Shown: positions 31,501-41,450 of the stretch, one piece after another
How positions within the stretch are numbered: the first letter of the stretch is position 1
Layout of the letters: the number at the start of each line of letters is the position of its first letter
DNA from: Kappaphycus alvarezii
Lineage: Eukaryota > Rhodophyta > Florideophyceae > Gigartinales > Solieriaceae
Reading direction: 5' to 3'
Length of the DNA stretch: 64,000 bases
NCBI GenBank assembly: GCA_002205965.3
Contig: NADL03000496.1
Span: 186,001 to 250,000 of the forward strand
The notes under the pieces: generated by a model
What the model saw: only the letters and a program-made list of their open reading frames with translations
What the model was told of the DNA's origin: nothing
Databases searched by the model: none
Translations under genes and position numbers: made by a program

Positions 31501-32144
31501 CACTGCTTCGTTTCTTGGAAGAAAAGGGATTCAGCTGAAGACAGTTCTCGCATACGCTCCTATGTCAAACGGTAAAGCGGAGAGGATGGTTGGAACCATC
31601 AAACGAGCAATATCGAAAACTATGTCGAGAATGAAATCCAGTGGGAAGATGCCTTACCAAAAGTGTTATACGGCTATCGTCGAAGAAGAGGAAGAAGTGG
31701 ACGGTCACCATTCGAGCTAATGTACGGAAGGCTCCTAGAATGTTACAGAGAGACATGGAAACAAATATTATCGATGAAGAGAGTAGAGAGTCGAACTACT
31801 GGCCACGAAGCTGGAGATCACACCGCGCGCTAACACAGACAAGAAATAAGATGAAGAGCCTCCAGTCCAAACCTTTCTCAGTCGGCTCTAAGTACTTTGT
31901 AGCACACGGAAAAGCAATGCAACAGGCTGTGAAGTGGCCGGCTTTCCAAACAAAGTACTCGAACCCTTGCATCGTCACGGAGGAAAGACACCCGCATTAT
32001 AAGCTCTGTTCAAGCTCAGGGAAGAGATCAAGGAGGGCAATCCATGCACGTCGTCTGGTCCCTTACCATCAGAGGCCTGAAGAATTCCTTCTCACACAGG
32101 ACTATGCGCAACCACGGGGATACTCATCTTTAACTATAGAATGA
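28528..32144 (+). pseudogene. pol: Gypsy-1 Pol: protease, RT, RNase H, integrase (frameshifted)
   Basis: Domains in order across several frames. Protease: ALFDSGAVPNLISETLV (about 28750) and [86 protein letters not shown] and the catalytic ARVYIDDV (about 30030-30060), which is followed at once by a stop that a small indel would explain. RNase H: VETDASERSLGA and ITDHQALKTAF. Integrase: SCDNCQKF, SIDFAGPFKETSSGNKYLLI, IISDNAF and GKAERMVGTIKR, with the DDE residues recognisable. The motifs are well kept, which fits recent breakage or sequencing indels. Confidence 0.9.
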
Positions 32145-32763
32145 TTCCTATGGGAGGAAAAAGGGCCTGGGAATGGATCATTTCGATTACTCGGGACTAC
32201 TTTGAACTCCACGTAATCATCCATTTCTACATTAATATATGCCTATGTTTTCGTACGTTGAACGGACCATTGCTACCTCAAGAAGATTTCCGACTATTGA
32301 TCAGAGTTCTATTCTCATTCCAAAACGGAAGGTTCACGGAAGCAGGTCCAGAGTTTGTGGAAGTCATATATCATTACTCTATAGGAAGGTATGGAATGGT
32401 AGCTATCGGAGACTTGTCGCAAACATATCTGAACATTATCCGTCCGTTTACGTATTTCTTAAGAACAACCAAGATGTGCGACTGAGAGGTTACAGCTTGC
32501 CCCTTGATATGGAATATCCACTGGTCCCGTATCCTCTATGGGAACCTTACATTGCTCCGCTCAGAAACACAACCTCAGCTGAAGACCAAGATCCTCCCGA
32601 GACCGTGATGATGATACGGCTGGACCATCAAGTGATCGGGGGATCATCGAAGAGGGCAAGGCGTCGGGAGCAGCGAGGAAGATCGCCAAGAAGATCGCCC
32701 AAACACCGCCTAGTCTCCCAGGGGAAACTATGCATCCTTAATTATTGGACGGCTACCAATTAG
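32141..32763 (+). pseudogene. Gypsy-1 accessory ORF 3a (one frameshift)
   Basis: Begins at ATG 32141, overlapping the end of the integrase frame by four bases. Its first part (32141-32485) has INICLCFRTLNGPLLPQEDF and LLIRVLFSFQNG, then DLSQTYLNIIRPFTYFL. After a frameshift near 32460 it continues DMEYPLVPYPLWEPYIAPL and ends in a very basic stretch SSKRARRREQRGRSPRRSPK that looks like a nuclear or RNA-binding signal. It resembles ORF 3b (32780-33195) along most of its length. There is no signal peptide or clear membrane helix, so a classic Env is unlikely. I do not recognise the family. Confidence 0.68.
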
Positions 32764-32779
32764 ACGTTGGCTTCGCGAA

Positions 32780-33195
32780 ATGACAGAGGACCCTCGAGAA
32801 GCAGAAGTAATTTCCTTTTTTGCCATTAGTATTTGCATGTGCTTCCAGACCATTCACGGGGCGCACCTTACTCGTGAGGACTCAGTCCTTATGTTGCGAG
32901 TTTTTTTCTCCTTCAGATACCCGTTTCTGGACCCGTTGCCAGAAAAGTTTGCATACTACGTTTATACCTCACATTTGGAAGGTTTGGAGAAGTGAAACGG
33001 GAGGAGCTCATTAGAGAACACTATGAAACCATACGCCGAATCTACGAAACTCTTGACCAAGGAGATGAGCCGGTTATCGCACGGTACACACTCTCTCATC
33101 ATATTGGAAATGAGCTACTACCATATCCTTACAGTGAACCCTATACTCTCCCTGATGAATGGATAGAACTCCCACAAGAACAACAAGAGCATTGA
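32780..33195 (+). pseudogene. Gypsy-1 accessory ORF 3b, paralogue of 3a (one frameshift)
   Basis: ATG 32780; first part AISICMCFQTIHGAHLTRED and LMLRVFFSFRYP. After a frameshift near 32995 come REHYETIRRIYETLDQGDEP and NELLPYPYSEPYTLPDEWIE, ending at 33195, 24 bp before the polypurine tract. Shared positions with 3a include the ICxCFxTxxG block, ED, RVxFSF, IRxxY and the LxPYPxxEPY block. About 140 codons in all, without the basic tail of 3a. This is a tandem duplication of an element-specific gene of unknown function. Confidence 0.68.
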
Positions 33196-33218
33196 GAACG
33201 AGACGGGACGTTCGACCT

Positions 33219-33229
33219 AAGTCGGGGGG
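33219..33229 (+). promoter_or_regulatory. Gypsy-1 polypurine tract
   Basis: AAGTCGGGGGG immediately before TGTTAGG of the 3' LTR. Position and G-run fit the plus-strand primer of gypsy elements. Confidence 0.75.
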
Positions 33230-34705
33230 TGTTAGGCGCAGATTTTTTTTGTCGCCGTCATCTACAGACCTTAGTTTACTGTACTACCTATCCTTGTCCA
33301 AATTTGCTTATAGTTCCGGTCCTCCTCGTCCTCCCTGAACCTCGCTTATCATTACCGCGGTCCTCTCCAAATTTACTTCCATTTTATCTAGATATTTTTA
33401 CTGTATCTACCCCTCTGAATCGATCCCGAATCAAGTTCTTTTTCCCTTTTTGCTTACCTCCTCCTCCAAATTCTTTTTTTTGAGAAAAGGGCGCAAATGC
33501 ACTACTACAAAATCCCTTGCAGATTTATTTTACCTATTCTAATCTATAGAACCTGCCCCGGGAGCCTATTTAAACACCTTTATTCCAAGTCTTAAACGCC
33601 CCGATCATTTTGCTCAGCACTCCTGTCCCCCACACACACCCGCTCACCCCTTTTACAGAAACATGACGTCAAATCGCCCCTCTGTCCCTATCTCCAAAAA
33701 CCGCCCTTCCCGTCCCATCAATGGCCTTCGTCTCGCCGCCTACGGGCCAACCGATGCCGACGACTACATCCGGCGTCAAACAAAGAAGAAATCATCGAGT
33801 TCGTTCGCCGCCTCTTCATAGAAGAAGAGGCGAGGGAGGTAAGTGAGGATGAGACTGAGAAAGTCGAGGAGGAGAGCGGGGAGTCCTTCGAGGAATGGTT
33901 AGCCCCTGAGCTAGTGTACGAGACTCAGGGGAAAGAGGATGAGGTTAAAGAGGAGGATGAGGAAGAGGAGGATGAGGATGAGGATGAGGATGAAGAGGAG
34001 GAAGAAAAGGATGACGAGGACGAGGACGAGTTGGAGGAGGGAAATGGGGGCATGGAAAGTGTTTACTGGTGGGGCCTGGACTGGAGAGTATGGATCAAGT
34101 GGTGCCGACGCTGGAACCGGATGGAGATATCTTTAGTAGTTTAGATATCTCCCAGGAGGGAATAGAGAGCTGTGAGCCATTCGCAGATATTTGTGGGGAC
34201 TGCTTGGACAGCATGGATATTTTAGAGGAGTTGTTTGGATCTGATTTAGAGAATGGGAAATAAGAGGACCTCATTGATTGTTAGTTTCTTAAGTATCTTT
34301 TGTTTAGAGTATATCATCCACACAAATTGTTTGTATGCATTTCCTGGTACCTTCTGTAGTTTTGTTCGGACTTTAGGGTAGCCAAAAGTCTATATAAGCT
34401 GAGTAAACCGCTTCCTCATGGAGAGGTCAAGCAAGTTGGCAGACAGCTTCAAGCTCAGTCCCAAATAGTTAGGAAGTTGAGAGTCAACTTCAGACCCAAG
34501 AAGCATTTATTTTACCCTAGTCACTAAGCATAGGTGGTAGACCCTGCCCCTTCCATACTTGCTTGTAGCCCATTCAACTGTCTTCCCTATACACTCCTTT
34601 TCGTTCGTTCAACTATACCACGGTAGCACTTTTGTCGCTTGCAACACCTCCTTCTTGGGGTGGTTGATTCTGAATATCTCTTCTCCCGACGATTTACCCC
34701 TATCA
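33230..34705 (+). repeat. Gypsy-1 3' LTR
   Basis: 1476 bp with the same ends as the 5' LTR. Differences seen by eye are mostly one- to three-base indels and a shorter GAGGATGAGGAA tract. It contains the same ORF, TATTTAAA (33567-33574) and TATATAAG (34391-34398). Confidence 0.93.
33663..34263 (+). pseudogene. LTR-encoded acidic protein, 3' LTR copy
   Basis: Same ORF as at 26195. Here one base is missing in the AAGAAGAAATCATCGAG stretch, so the N-terminal frame stops early. From there on another frame reads EESGESFEEWLAPELVYETQ followed by an almost pure Glu/Asp run. The end (FADICGDCLDSMDILEELFG, SDLENGK) is in a third frame. Comparison with the 5' copy and the solo LTR shows the intended continuity. 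Confidence 0.7.
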
Positions 34706-35225
34706 CACTGCTTTCCAATTTTTTAACTTGGCCCATCCCATGAATTCTTTTGGATTTGGTCACTGTCCCCTTAACCCGTTTTACTTCTACTGATGCCATA
34801 AAGTTACTCTCTTCACCATCAGAAATCCCACTGAGTATCACAAGTGAGTGCGTCCAGATAGTCAAAGCTTTCGTATCGATGTGGGTCTTAAGACTCAAAT
34901 ATGTTGGACGTTAAATCCATTGTTTAGCACCGCGGAGGTTCTTCGACAACAGGAAAGGCTGTTTCCAACTGTCACCAAGCGGTAAACGTTCCTCTACCGC
35001 TTTGTGAATTGTGTTTGTTTGTTGCAAGACATTGAACCTCTTCAAGCGCAGCGGATTAATGGGGGTGGCTTACTGTAAATGCTGCAAAGGTTATGCGTGC
35101 CATGAATTAACTGCGGTGAGGAATTCTTTTTGTTTCCTAGATGCGAGGTAGTGAGAGCAGCAAGTTAAAACCTATTAAAAAATACGAATGAGATAGGAGC
35201 GCGACTTACAGTCGCTGTTTGAGAT
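34706..35225. other. gene-free shared stretch, left arm
   Basis: Mirrors 51960-52461. It includes a piece resembling module M (CTACTGATGCCATAAAGTTA, near 34783-34802) and a minus-strand open stretch THIDTKALTIWTHSLVILSG that I cannot identify. No gene called. Confidence 0.5.
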
Positions 35226-35728
35226 CGCTATCTAGGGTATGAAGAGGCGATCTGATTCGTATCCATTTTGCAGAACATACTGAAAGACTTTCTGAACAGG
35301 TTGGCACCCGGATGCATGTGCAGTGCTAAATGACGTGGCAAGAAAGTGGCTGTGAGGGCACTGGAGACGTACGGAAAGGTTCGGGGGGTTTTGATGCAAA
35401 GGCACGCTGCAGCAGCCGTCATGTCCAATGCGGCCTGCTTGATGGCTGGCCTGAAGGTAGCATTTTAGGAAGCGTAGTTCCTTCCCATTACGCTGTAGGT
35501 ATACCCTTTTTGAGTCGATTGCGGTTGTCTGGAAAACCATGGGATAGGTCGGAAATATCTTCCAACAGTAAAACACCCAAACGTTTCCCCCTTTCTGAAT
35601 AAACAAAGGGTTGGGAGAAACAAAAAACGATAGTTGGATCGGTCAAGCAAATTCCTAATATCGGGTAAAAAGCCGTACGGACTACGAAGAAGCGTTCCTG
35701 AGGGCCCACAGTTAACCTAGAGAGGGGG
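35226..35728 (-). repeat. copia-associated repeat holding a LINE tail, left arm
   Basis: Minus-strand copy of the repeat at 2848-3015, extended beyond the point where that copy is cut. It is interrupted by a 294-bp LINE tail. Mirror at 51447-51945. Confidence 0.7.
35297..35590 (+). mobile_element. 294-bp LINE tail with 9-bp TSD, left arm
   Basis: Flanked by CTTTCTGAA (35288-35296 and 35591-35599); the empty site is in the related repeat at 2963-2971. It is among the longest tails here. It includes the end of the LINE ORF (GWHPDACAVLNDVARKW, QRHAAAAVMSNAACLMAGLK), then about 130 bp of 3' UTR ending AACAGTAAAACACCCAAACG. Mirror at 51580-51875. Confidence 0.88.
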
Positions 35729-35910
35729 CTATGGAATGCTCAGGAAGAAGTTCACCTTGATGTCTTGAAAATTGTTAATTCTGACTGAATCGACTCGAGC
35801 CTCGAAAATATTACAAGAAGAAACTATGGATTGGTGTATAATTGGGGGTTTGGGGTAGCTTACTTCATCGTCTGACACTTCTAGCGAGGAGAATCTAAAC
35901 GCGTGCAATT

Positions 35911-37386
35911 TGATGTTATTAAAACGGCCCTTTCTGTAGGAGAGCGGTCCTCTCCACAAGCCTCTGTCTTCTTCTTCACCGTGAGTTTTCAAAAACAACT
36001 CTTCCCACGAATTTTCTTTTACAAACAAAATCATGAAACAAAATTTCCGCTATGCATCAAAGTTCTCTGTAAAACTCCATTTCTATTTCATCTCCGAGGG
36101 TTTTGGTCCTTTTTCAAAAAAAACTTTCGAGTCGTGATCCGCTTCGTCCTCCAAATCTAGTTCCGATCTTTTATCAAGCAGATTTTTAGGTATTGCTCTG
36201 ATTGCATGGAAAATGAAAGCTGCGACATCACCTCACATTTTTATTTCGTACAAGGCCGTGAAACTTTTCGAAGGCGTCGCCCTGTTTGAAGTTCCAAATC
36301 GACGTCGTTGAGGCAAAACATCCGCCAACAACTACCCCATTGGATCACCCCTCTTTGCCCTCAACATGACCATCCTCCGCCCCTCCATCACCATTGCCAA
36401 GTCATCCGGGGCCGCCGCCCCCTCAACGCTCTAGCTTTGATGGCCAATGGAGCAGCCGACTATGATAGTTATTCTATAGGAATGGACCAGGAACGCGTTC
36501 TGGAGTGGGTCCGCCGGCACTACTTCGAGGAGGCAGAAGAGCCAGAGAAAAAGGTGGAGGAAGAGGAGGACTAGGAGGACTGGGTGGATCCGTGGGAGCC
36601 ACTCTTGTACAACGGTGGGGGAGCTGCTGTGAATAACGAAGGGGAGAATGATGGAGTAATCTCAATTTTTGACTTTTCTGACAAGGATGAAGCGGAGGAT
36701 GAAGAGCTGGACGAGGAGGATGAGAGGGAGGGAAACATGGAATGGTGTAGAATGGTGAGAAGGGGACTGGACATTATGGACCACTTGTTCTCCACTCTGG
36801 AACCAGAAGGGGAATCTTTAGTGATTTAGATATCTCCAGTAGAAAATAGAGATTTTTAATCCGTTGACGGATATTTTTGGGGTCATATCGGTTGAAATGG
36901 ATATTTAGAGGAATTTTTGGCTCTGGTCTCGAGGAATAGGATTTTAAGGAAGAAATATAGATTTTTATCCTGATATTATCTGCTCTTAGTCTTTACCGTT
37001 CACACGAATCCATTTGATACATTTTCGGTACTGAGTATGTTTGTTTGAGACTTTAGGAATAGCCAAAAAGTTTATATAAGCTGAGTAAACTGCTTTCTCT
37101 TGCGCAGGTCAAGCAACTTGGCAGACAACTTTAAGCCAAGGCCCGAATAGTAGGAAGTTGAGAATCAATTTCAGACCCAAGGACCATTTTTCTTGCGCTG
37201 GTCGCAGAGCATCAGTGCTAGACCCTACCCCTTTTACACTTGCGTGTATCCCTCTCAACTGCAGTCCTTGCCCACCCCTTTTTGTTCCCTCGACTATACC
37301 ATGGTAGCACTTTTGTCACTTGCACTATCTCCTTTCTGGGGTAACTGGTTCTGAATATCTCTTCTCCCGACGATCTACTCCTATCA
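35911..37386 (+). mobile_element. LTR2: diverged gypsy-type solo LTR, left arm
   Basis: 1476 bp, TGATGTTATTAAAACG to CTACTCCTATCA, with flanks CAATT (35906-35910) and AAATT (37387-37391) as a 5-bp TSD with one mismatch. It shares U5 (TCTTCTCCCGACGATCTAC), the TTATATAAG box (37072-37080) and the embedded ORF with Gypsy-1, but U3 is strongly diverged. It is present in both arms (49785-51259), so it is older than the duplication. Confidence 0.85.
36366..36939 (+). pseudogene. LTR-encoded acidic protein, LTR2 lineage (left arm)
   Basis: ATG in CAACATGACCATC. N-terminal NGAADYDSYSIGMDQERVLE then WVRRHYFEEAEEP corresponds to GPTDADDYIRRQ...EFVRRLFIEE of Gypsy-1. An acidic middle (FSDKDEAEDEELDEEDERE) follows, then MDHLFSTLEPEGES, matching MDQVVPTLEPDGD. 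The remaining C-terminus (around GSGLEE) lies in other frames. The shared order across such diverged LTRs shows the ORF is an old, inherited LTR component. One in-frame stop and at least one frameshift are present. Confidence 0.68.
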
Positions 37387-38003
37387 AAATTTGAAAGGAT
37401 TAGTCGGTTTTATAACACGGAAACTTCTGCCCCCGCTTTCTTGCGGACTAGGCTACTGACTAGCTTCTAGATCCTCATCGATTACTGTGTCGGAATGCCA
37501 TTTTGAGAAGATTGGGGTTTATGAAAAATGTTAGGATATATCGAATATATCTCCCAGGAGTAAAACACCCAAACCTTTCACCGGAGAGCCAAGCTGATAG
37601 ACGACTACAAAGGGTTCCCACAGTGCCCATGAAACTGAAACAGAGAAAGAAGCAGCCGGGACGCTGCTAAACGAGTGGTGGAGACGATGGCAGTGTCTTT
37701 CAGAAAGTTGGAAACAAAGGCTCAGTGGAGGGTAGCTAAATTTCCCCAATATTTCAAAAAAAAAAATTTTATACCCAGTACTATAGCTCTAGCGTATTAC
37801 ACGTAGACTCAAGCTCACTGACTATAAACTAAAGTTATATCTATAGAACAGGTACTGATAAAGTGCAACTATTAAAAGAACTAACATAAAGACCTGTAGC
37901 GAGCCGCAATATCAAATAATTTGGCTATGAACAAATAAAAATACTAGGCATAAAACCCTGTAGAATTAATATCAACTCATGGAAATAGATTCCTTTCCAA
38001 GTT
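37387..38003. repeat. inner end of left arm with a LINE tail remnant
   Basis: At about 37530-37590 is a tail remnant (TATCTCCCAGGAGTAAAACA then CCCAAACCTTTCACC). The rest is AT-rich without genes. Positions 37793-37796 (ATAG) are the unoccupied equivalent of the CTAG site that holds the piggyBac-like element in the right arm. Homology to the right arm ends at 38003. Confidence 0.65.
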
Positions 38004-38429
38004 CTTTGTTAAACCACCGCATAAAAGAGAACTGGAAGGACGACAGCGAACAAGTCTCTTTTCAACCGCTCTTTTCGATCGCTGCCACTCCCCTGCCCCT
38101 GACGAACGATTGTAATCTGTGATCAGAACTGAAATCCTGGGGTCAAAATTTAATCTCCTCTTCCAGTATTCCTCCACCGCAGATCGGTCTCGCCTGCTGT
38201 CTGTTCGTTAATCCTCTTCCTGAGCTGTTTTCTCTACCCTGCCTTACCCCCCGCGGAACGAACCTTTCCTCTTTCGCTTGTATCGTTTCCTTTGTCCCTT
38301 CGTCTCGGTATTCAGATATTCCCTGGTACAATACGCTGCCCCGTCTGCTATAGATGGACCAAAGAAGTGGTTTCTGTTCTAGACCGGCACGACATGCAAG
38401 CCGTTACATGTAATTAAGAGGACGGCCAA

Positions 38430-38877
38430 ATGCGCCGACACGACGCCCTACGCACTGATATCCAACGCTTCTGCAAGCTAGTAGGCATCTCCGCGCTTGT
38501 AGAATACCTGCTACCTCTTCCGCTTAAGCATGGACCTGTAAATCACCGTTGCATATAGCTTCGACCATCCCGATATAACTGTGGACGTCACATTTCTGCA
38601 TCCACTCGCCCAGTTAGGAATTTTTCAGGAAGAGCCATCCGGAGGCGCTGCCTCTACCCTCATGGAACGTGTGAAACACTACCTTTCCGGCGAAGTCTGT
38701 CGGATCCATGATATCATCCTCCTTCCTGTCGGAATTGACTTCTTTGGACCGCTAGGCCACGATAGTTACCAGTTCTTTCGTCGTCTTTCCGCCAACACCA
38801 CCTTATGTATCATTTACACCCCTAACAGGCGTTTCACGGCCTCACTGCGCGATTCTCCTTCTGCATGCAAGAAATGA
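38430..38877 (+). pseudogene. RLE endonuclease fragment of another LINE
   Basis: First frame: RRHDALRTDIQRFCKLVGIS, then VEYLLPLPLKHGP. After a frameshift: DHPDITVDVTFLHPLAQL, SGGAASTLMERVKHYLSGEV and ILLPVGIDFFGPLGHDSYQF. The RHD, PDITVDVTF and LPVGIDFFGPLG blocks match the zinc-distal and nuclease parts of RLE LINE proteins (PD...D, then the late helix with PLA-ET-G-LG in relatives). It is only distantly similar to LINE-B and LINE-F, so it is another family. Confidence 0.68.
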
Positions 38878-39498
38878 AAGCCCGCCAGATCATTACACGC
38901 TGCATTTATGAGTACATTTATGCATTATAGCTACTTCTTGCACTGGGGAGTGCATCCATTTTTTATCATCAAGAGGTTTCACTTCCCTTGTTACAAAGTG
39001 TGTAACAAAAAAATTGTTATAGTCCCTCAAAAGATCCGAATAAGATCGGCCGTAAGGAATGCAGCGTTTAAGGTCTCAGCCACTTCAGAGATCCTACGGA
39101 CTAAGAACCAACGAGGATACCAGAAGTTTTCCATCAAATTGAAAGTGGAGCGCGTACTGGTTTCCTCTTTTGTAGTTCTATATTCATTTTACCTCAGAAT
39201 AATTACTTTACTTACGCACGCTTGTTTGTGAGATTATCATCGCCTGATAATGATTTGATGTTGATTTTTAAAAGAACTAAGCCGAATGCAGAGATGGGAG
39301 TTTTTGGCAATTTCAAGTTACCAGAAATTCGAGATTTGACCTATCTCGTCTGACTTGAGCTTCACCATTCCCTTGTAGTATCGTGCCTCTCCCTTTTTGA
39401 AAAAAAGTGGCAGTCAAGTCTCGGAGGCTGCAAATACCAAACGATAGTTGTTAACTCTATTACTCCAATTTCCAAACTATTAACTCAAGATATCTTTC

Positions 39499-39790
39499 AG
39501 GGAGGGTTTGGGATTTTTTACTTTTGGAAGATGTATTCGACTAAATCCAAAAGTAGTCCTGACAATCCACAATCGACTCAAAAAGGCGTTCGAACAGAGT
39601 AATTGAGCAGAAAATATGCTCCCAAAAAATCCACCTTTAGTCCAGGTATAAGGCATACCACGTTAGACATGACCGCTCCTGCAGCGTGTCTTTGCATCAG
39701 AGCCTCCGAAACTCGACATAGGTCCAATTTTACTCACTATCACTTTACTTTCCACTTCATTTAACAACGCACATGCATCCGGATACCAAT
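39499..39790 (-). mobile_element. diverged 290-bp LINE tail in the spacer
   Basis: Begins GGGAGGGTTTGGGATTTTTT and contains CAATCGACTCAAAAAGGCG, GACATGACCGCTCCTGCAGC and ATGCATCCGGATACCAA. It is collinear over its whole length with the 296-bp tail at 51580, but well diverged. No TSD recognised. Confidence 0.75.
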
Positions 39791-40402
39791 CTCAAAAAAA
39801 GTGGAAACTGGCACAGATATCTGTTGGTGCAAAGTACAGCAAATATGCATCATCAGAATATAACGATCCCAGGTTCCCATCTGGTGCGCCCCGATATATT
39901 TCAAAAGCGTTTACTAGTTGTGCCCTCACCAATTATGCCGTTCATCTGTGTTTATCAAGAATATAGCAACAAATAAAATCTATGATTGTATATACAAATT
40001 CCTAATTCATTCAAATTGTCTTTGCTGCCTTATTCGCATTAAATAATATTTTAAAAGCCCAGGCAGGGTGCTTTTAAGTTCATATTTGTCAATAAGCTCG
40101 CCCCTTGTTTCAACAATGTCCGAATGAAACATACACTGGCTAATCTAAACGAAGCTGGGGTGGGGAAACAACTGAAATGCAAAGTCCTCCTTGAAGATTT
40201 GCTTAGGTGGAGCAAAATAGTTCCTTTCCTCATCTAGATGCTTGTTGTGTGGTATCCAGAGGCGTTTCCTGTCTCCATAGAGCTTGTGAGAAAAATGGAC
40301 AGGGGCATATTCGGAGGGCACTCCAAGTTAAGGGGATTTTAATGCGGCAACTCCTGGCGTTGGTAGCAACCTACAACTCTGGGAGCTAATAAAGTTAGTG
40401 TT

Positions 40403-41450
40403 AGGAATAAACCGAAAGGGACGATATTCTGAGAACCAATTAATCTACAACGGAGCTGTTTCAAGAAACAAAAGGCCTGCCGAAGAAGATTTGTGGCGCG
40501 AATAATTTAATGAGGAAGAATGTTTAGGGATCTAAAACTGAGTACAAAGAGGACGGGATCTAAAACCTGTGCGCAGTGGCTAAGGTAAAAGAATTGATGT
40601 TTAGGTTAGAAGTTGACTTTCGACTTCTTAATTTTCTGGGTCCCACATTTGAATTTGAAATGAGATATTTCCATCTTTCTCGCCCCAGCGTAGAAAATGG
40701 TATAATCATCTTATTTATAATATCTAGCTAACCCTTAAATCGAAAGCAAATATGCTATGTGTACCATAAAATGCATGATGTGGACGACAGAAACTAACTG
40801 TAGATACTTTCAAGATAAATATCTTTAATTACTCTTCAAAATCTCCATATTCGAGGCTAGAGCCAAAATATTCCTCCACAATATCTAAACCTCCAATACA
40901 GTCCCTATTATTACTGCTGAAGGCCCCAAAATGATGACTAGTCTCCTCAGATATATCGAAGTCCTTCAATCTCTCCTCGAGTCCCTTAGCGTCCCCATTT
41001 CCGATAGAGAAGTCCGAGATTAACATCACACCCTCGATCCCCCTCTGTCCTCATCAGCAATTTACCCTCTTTTTACTCAGATAAATCTCACGGGCCCGTT
41101 CGATCCTCTAGTCTTCATATTCCTGCTCAAACGCCTCAGCATCTTCTGTGTAATCTTGTCTTCTTCATAAATTGAAGGTTAACCCGCTCCGTAACGGGTT
41201 TGCAGTCCATCTTCTTGATTTAATCGTCTTTGTTAGCTGGCCCAAGGGAATAAATTCCAGGAAATTGATGAGTAATGGGGCTCTTGCAGATCTAGAGGTG
41301 GTGGGAAATGGACATGGGTGGATCATACCGGTATAAAAGTAACGGGGTTCTCCGGTTAGCTGGTCGAGTGGATGACAATAAGACTGATACTCACAGAAGT
41401 TACTACAGAACTTCAAATGGGGTAATTTCGTCTAGAATTTTCACCTGTTT
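40403..41450 (-). mobile_element. decayed gypsy-type LTR (minus) in the spacer
   Basis: Starts TGTTAGGAATAAACCG and shares GATATTCTGAGAACCAA with the U5 of Gypsy-1. It holds a degenerate LTR ORF: KDFDISEETSHHFGAF, then CIGGLDIVEEYFGSSLEYGD (40829-41029), matching DISQE...LDSMDILEELFGSDLEN. The other end is not defined. This is the third LTR lineage with traces of the embedded ORF. Confidence 0.65.

Larger units (their letters stand above)
25757..34705 (+). mobile_element. Gypsy-1: complete Ty3/gypsy element with accessory ORFs
   Basis: 8949 bp, LTRs 1485 and 1476 bp with TG...CA ends, flanked by the 5-bp TSD CACTG (25752-25756 and 34706-34710). The right arm has the same 5-mer once (52462-52466, as CAGTG) in otherwise collinear sequence, so the empty site is known exactly. 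Order: LTR with its own ORF, gag, protease, RT, RNase H, integrase, two accessory ORFs, polypurine tract, LTR. RT before integrase makes it gypsy. The LTRs differ mostly by short indels, so insertion is recent; the pol frameshifts may be partly sequence errors. Confidence 0.95.
8676..38003 (+). repeat. left arm of giant inverted repeat
   Basis: Reverse complement of 46325-63674. The order of LINE-B, LINE-D, tails, LINE-F, tRNA-Gly, copia-related repeat and LTR2 is mirrored, with alignable sequence in coding and non-coding parts. The inner boundary is at CTTTCCAAGTT (38003, matching 46325). The outer boundary cannot be seen because the right arm is cut by an LTR at 63675. Arm-specific insertions here are Copia-2 (16883-21453) and Gypsy-1 (25757-34705). 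Confidence 0.93.

Noticed and set aside
32141..33195. Gypsy-1 accessory ORFs as an envelope gene
   Set aside because: No signal peptide, no C-terminal membrane anchor and no furin-like site; 3a ends in a basic tail.
35226..35728. Copia-associated repeat as a proven LTR
   Set aside because: The unit shared by the three copies begins upstream of any TG terminus and I could not find matching TG...CA ends or a TSD, so it is listed only as a repeat.
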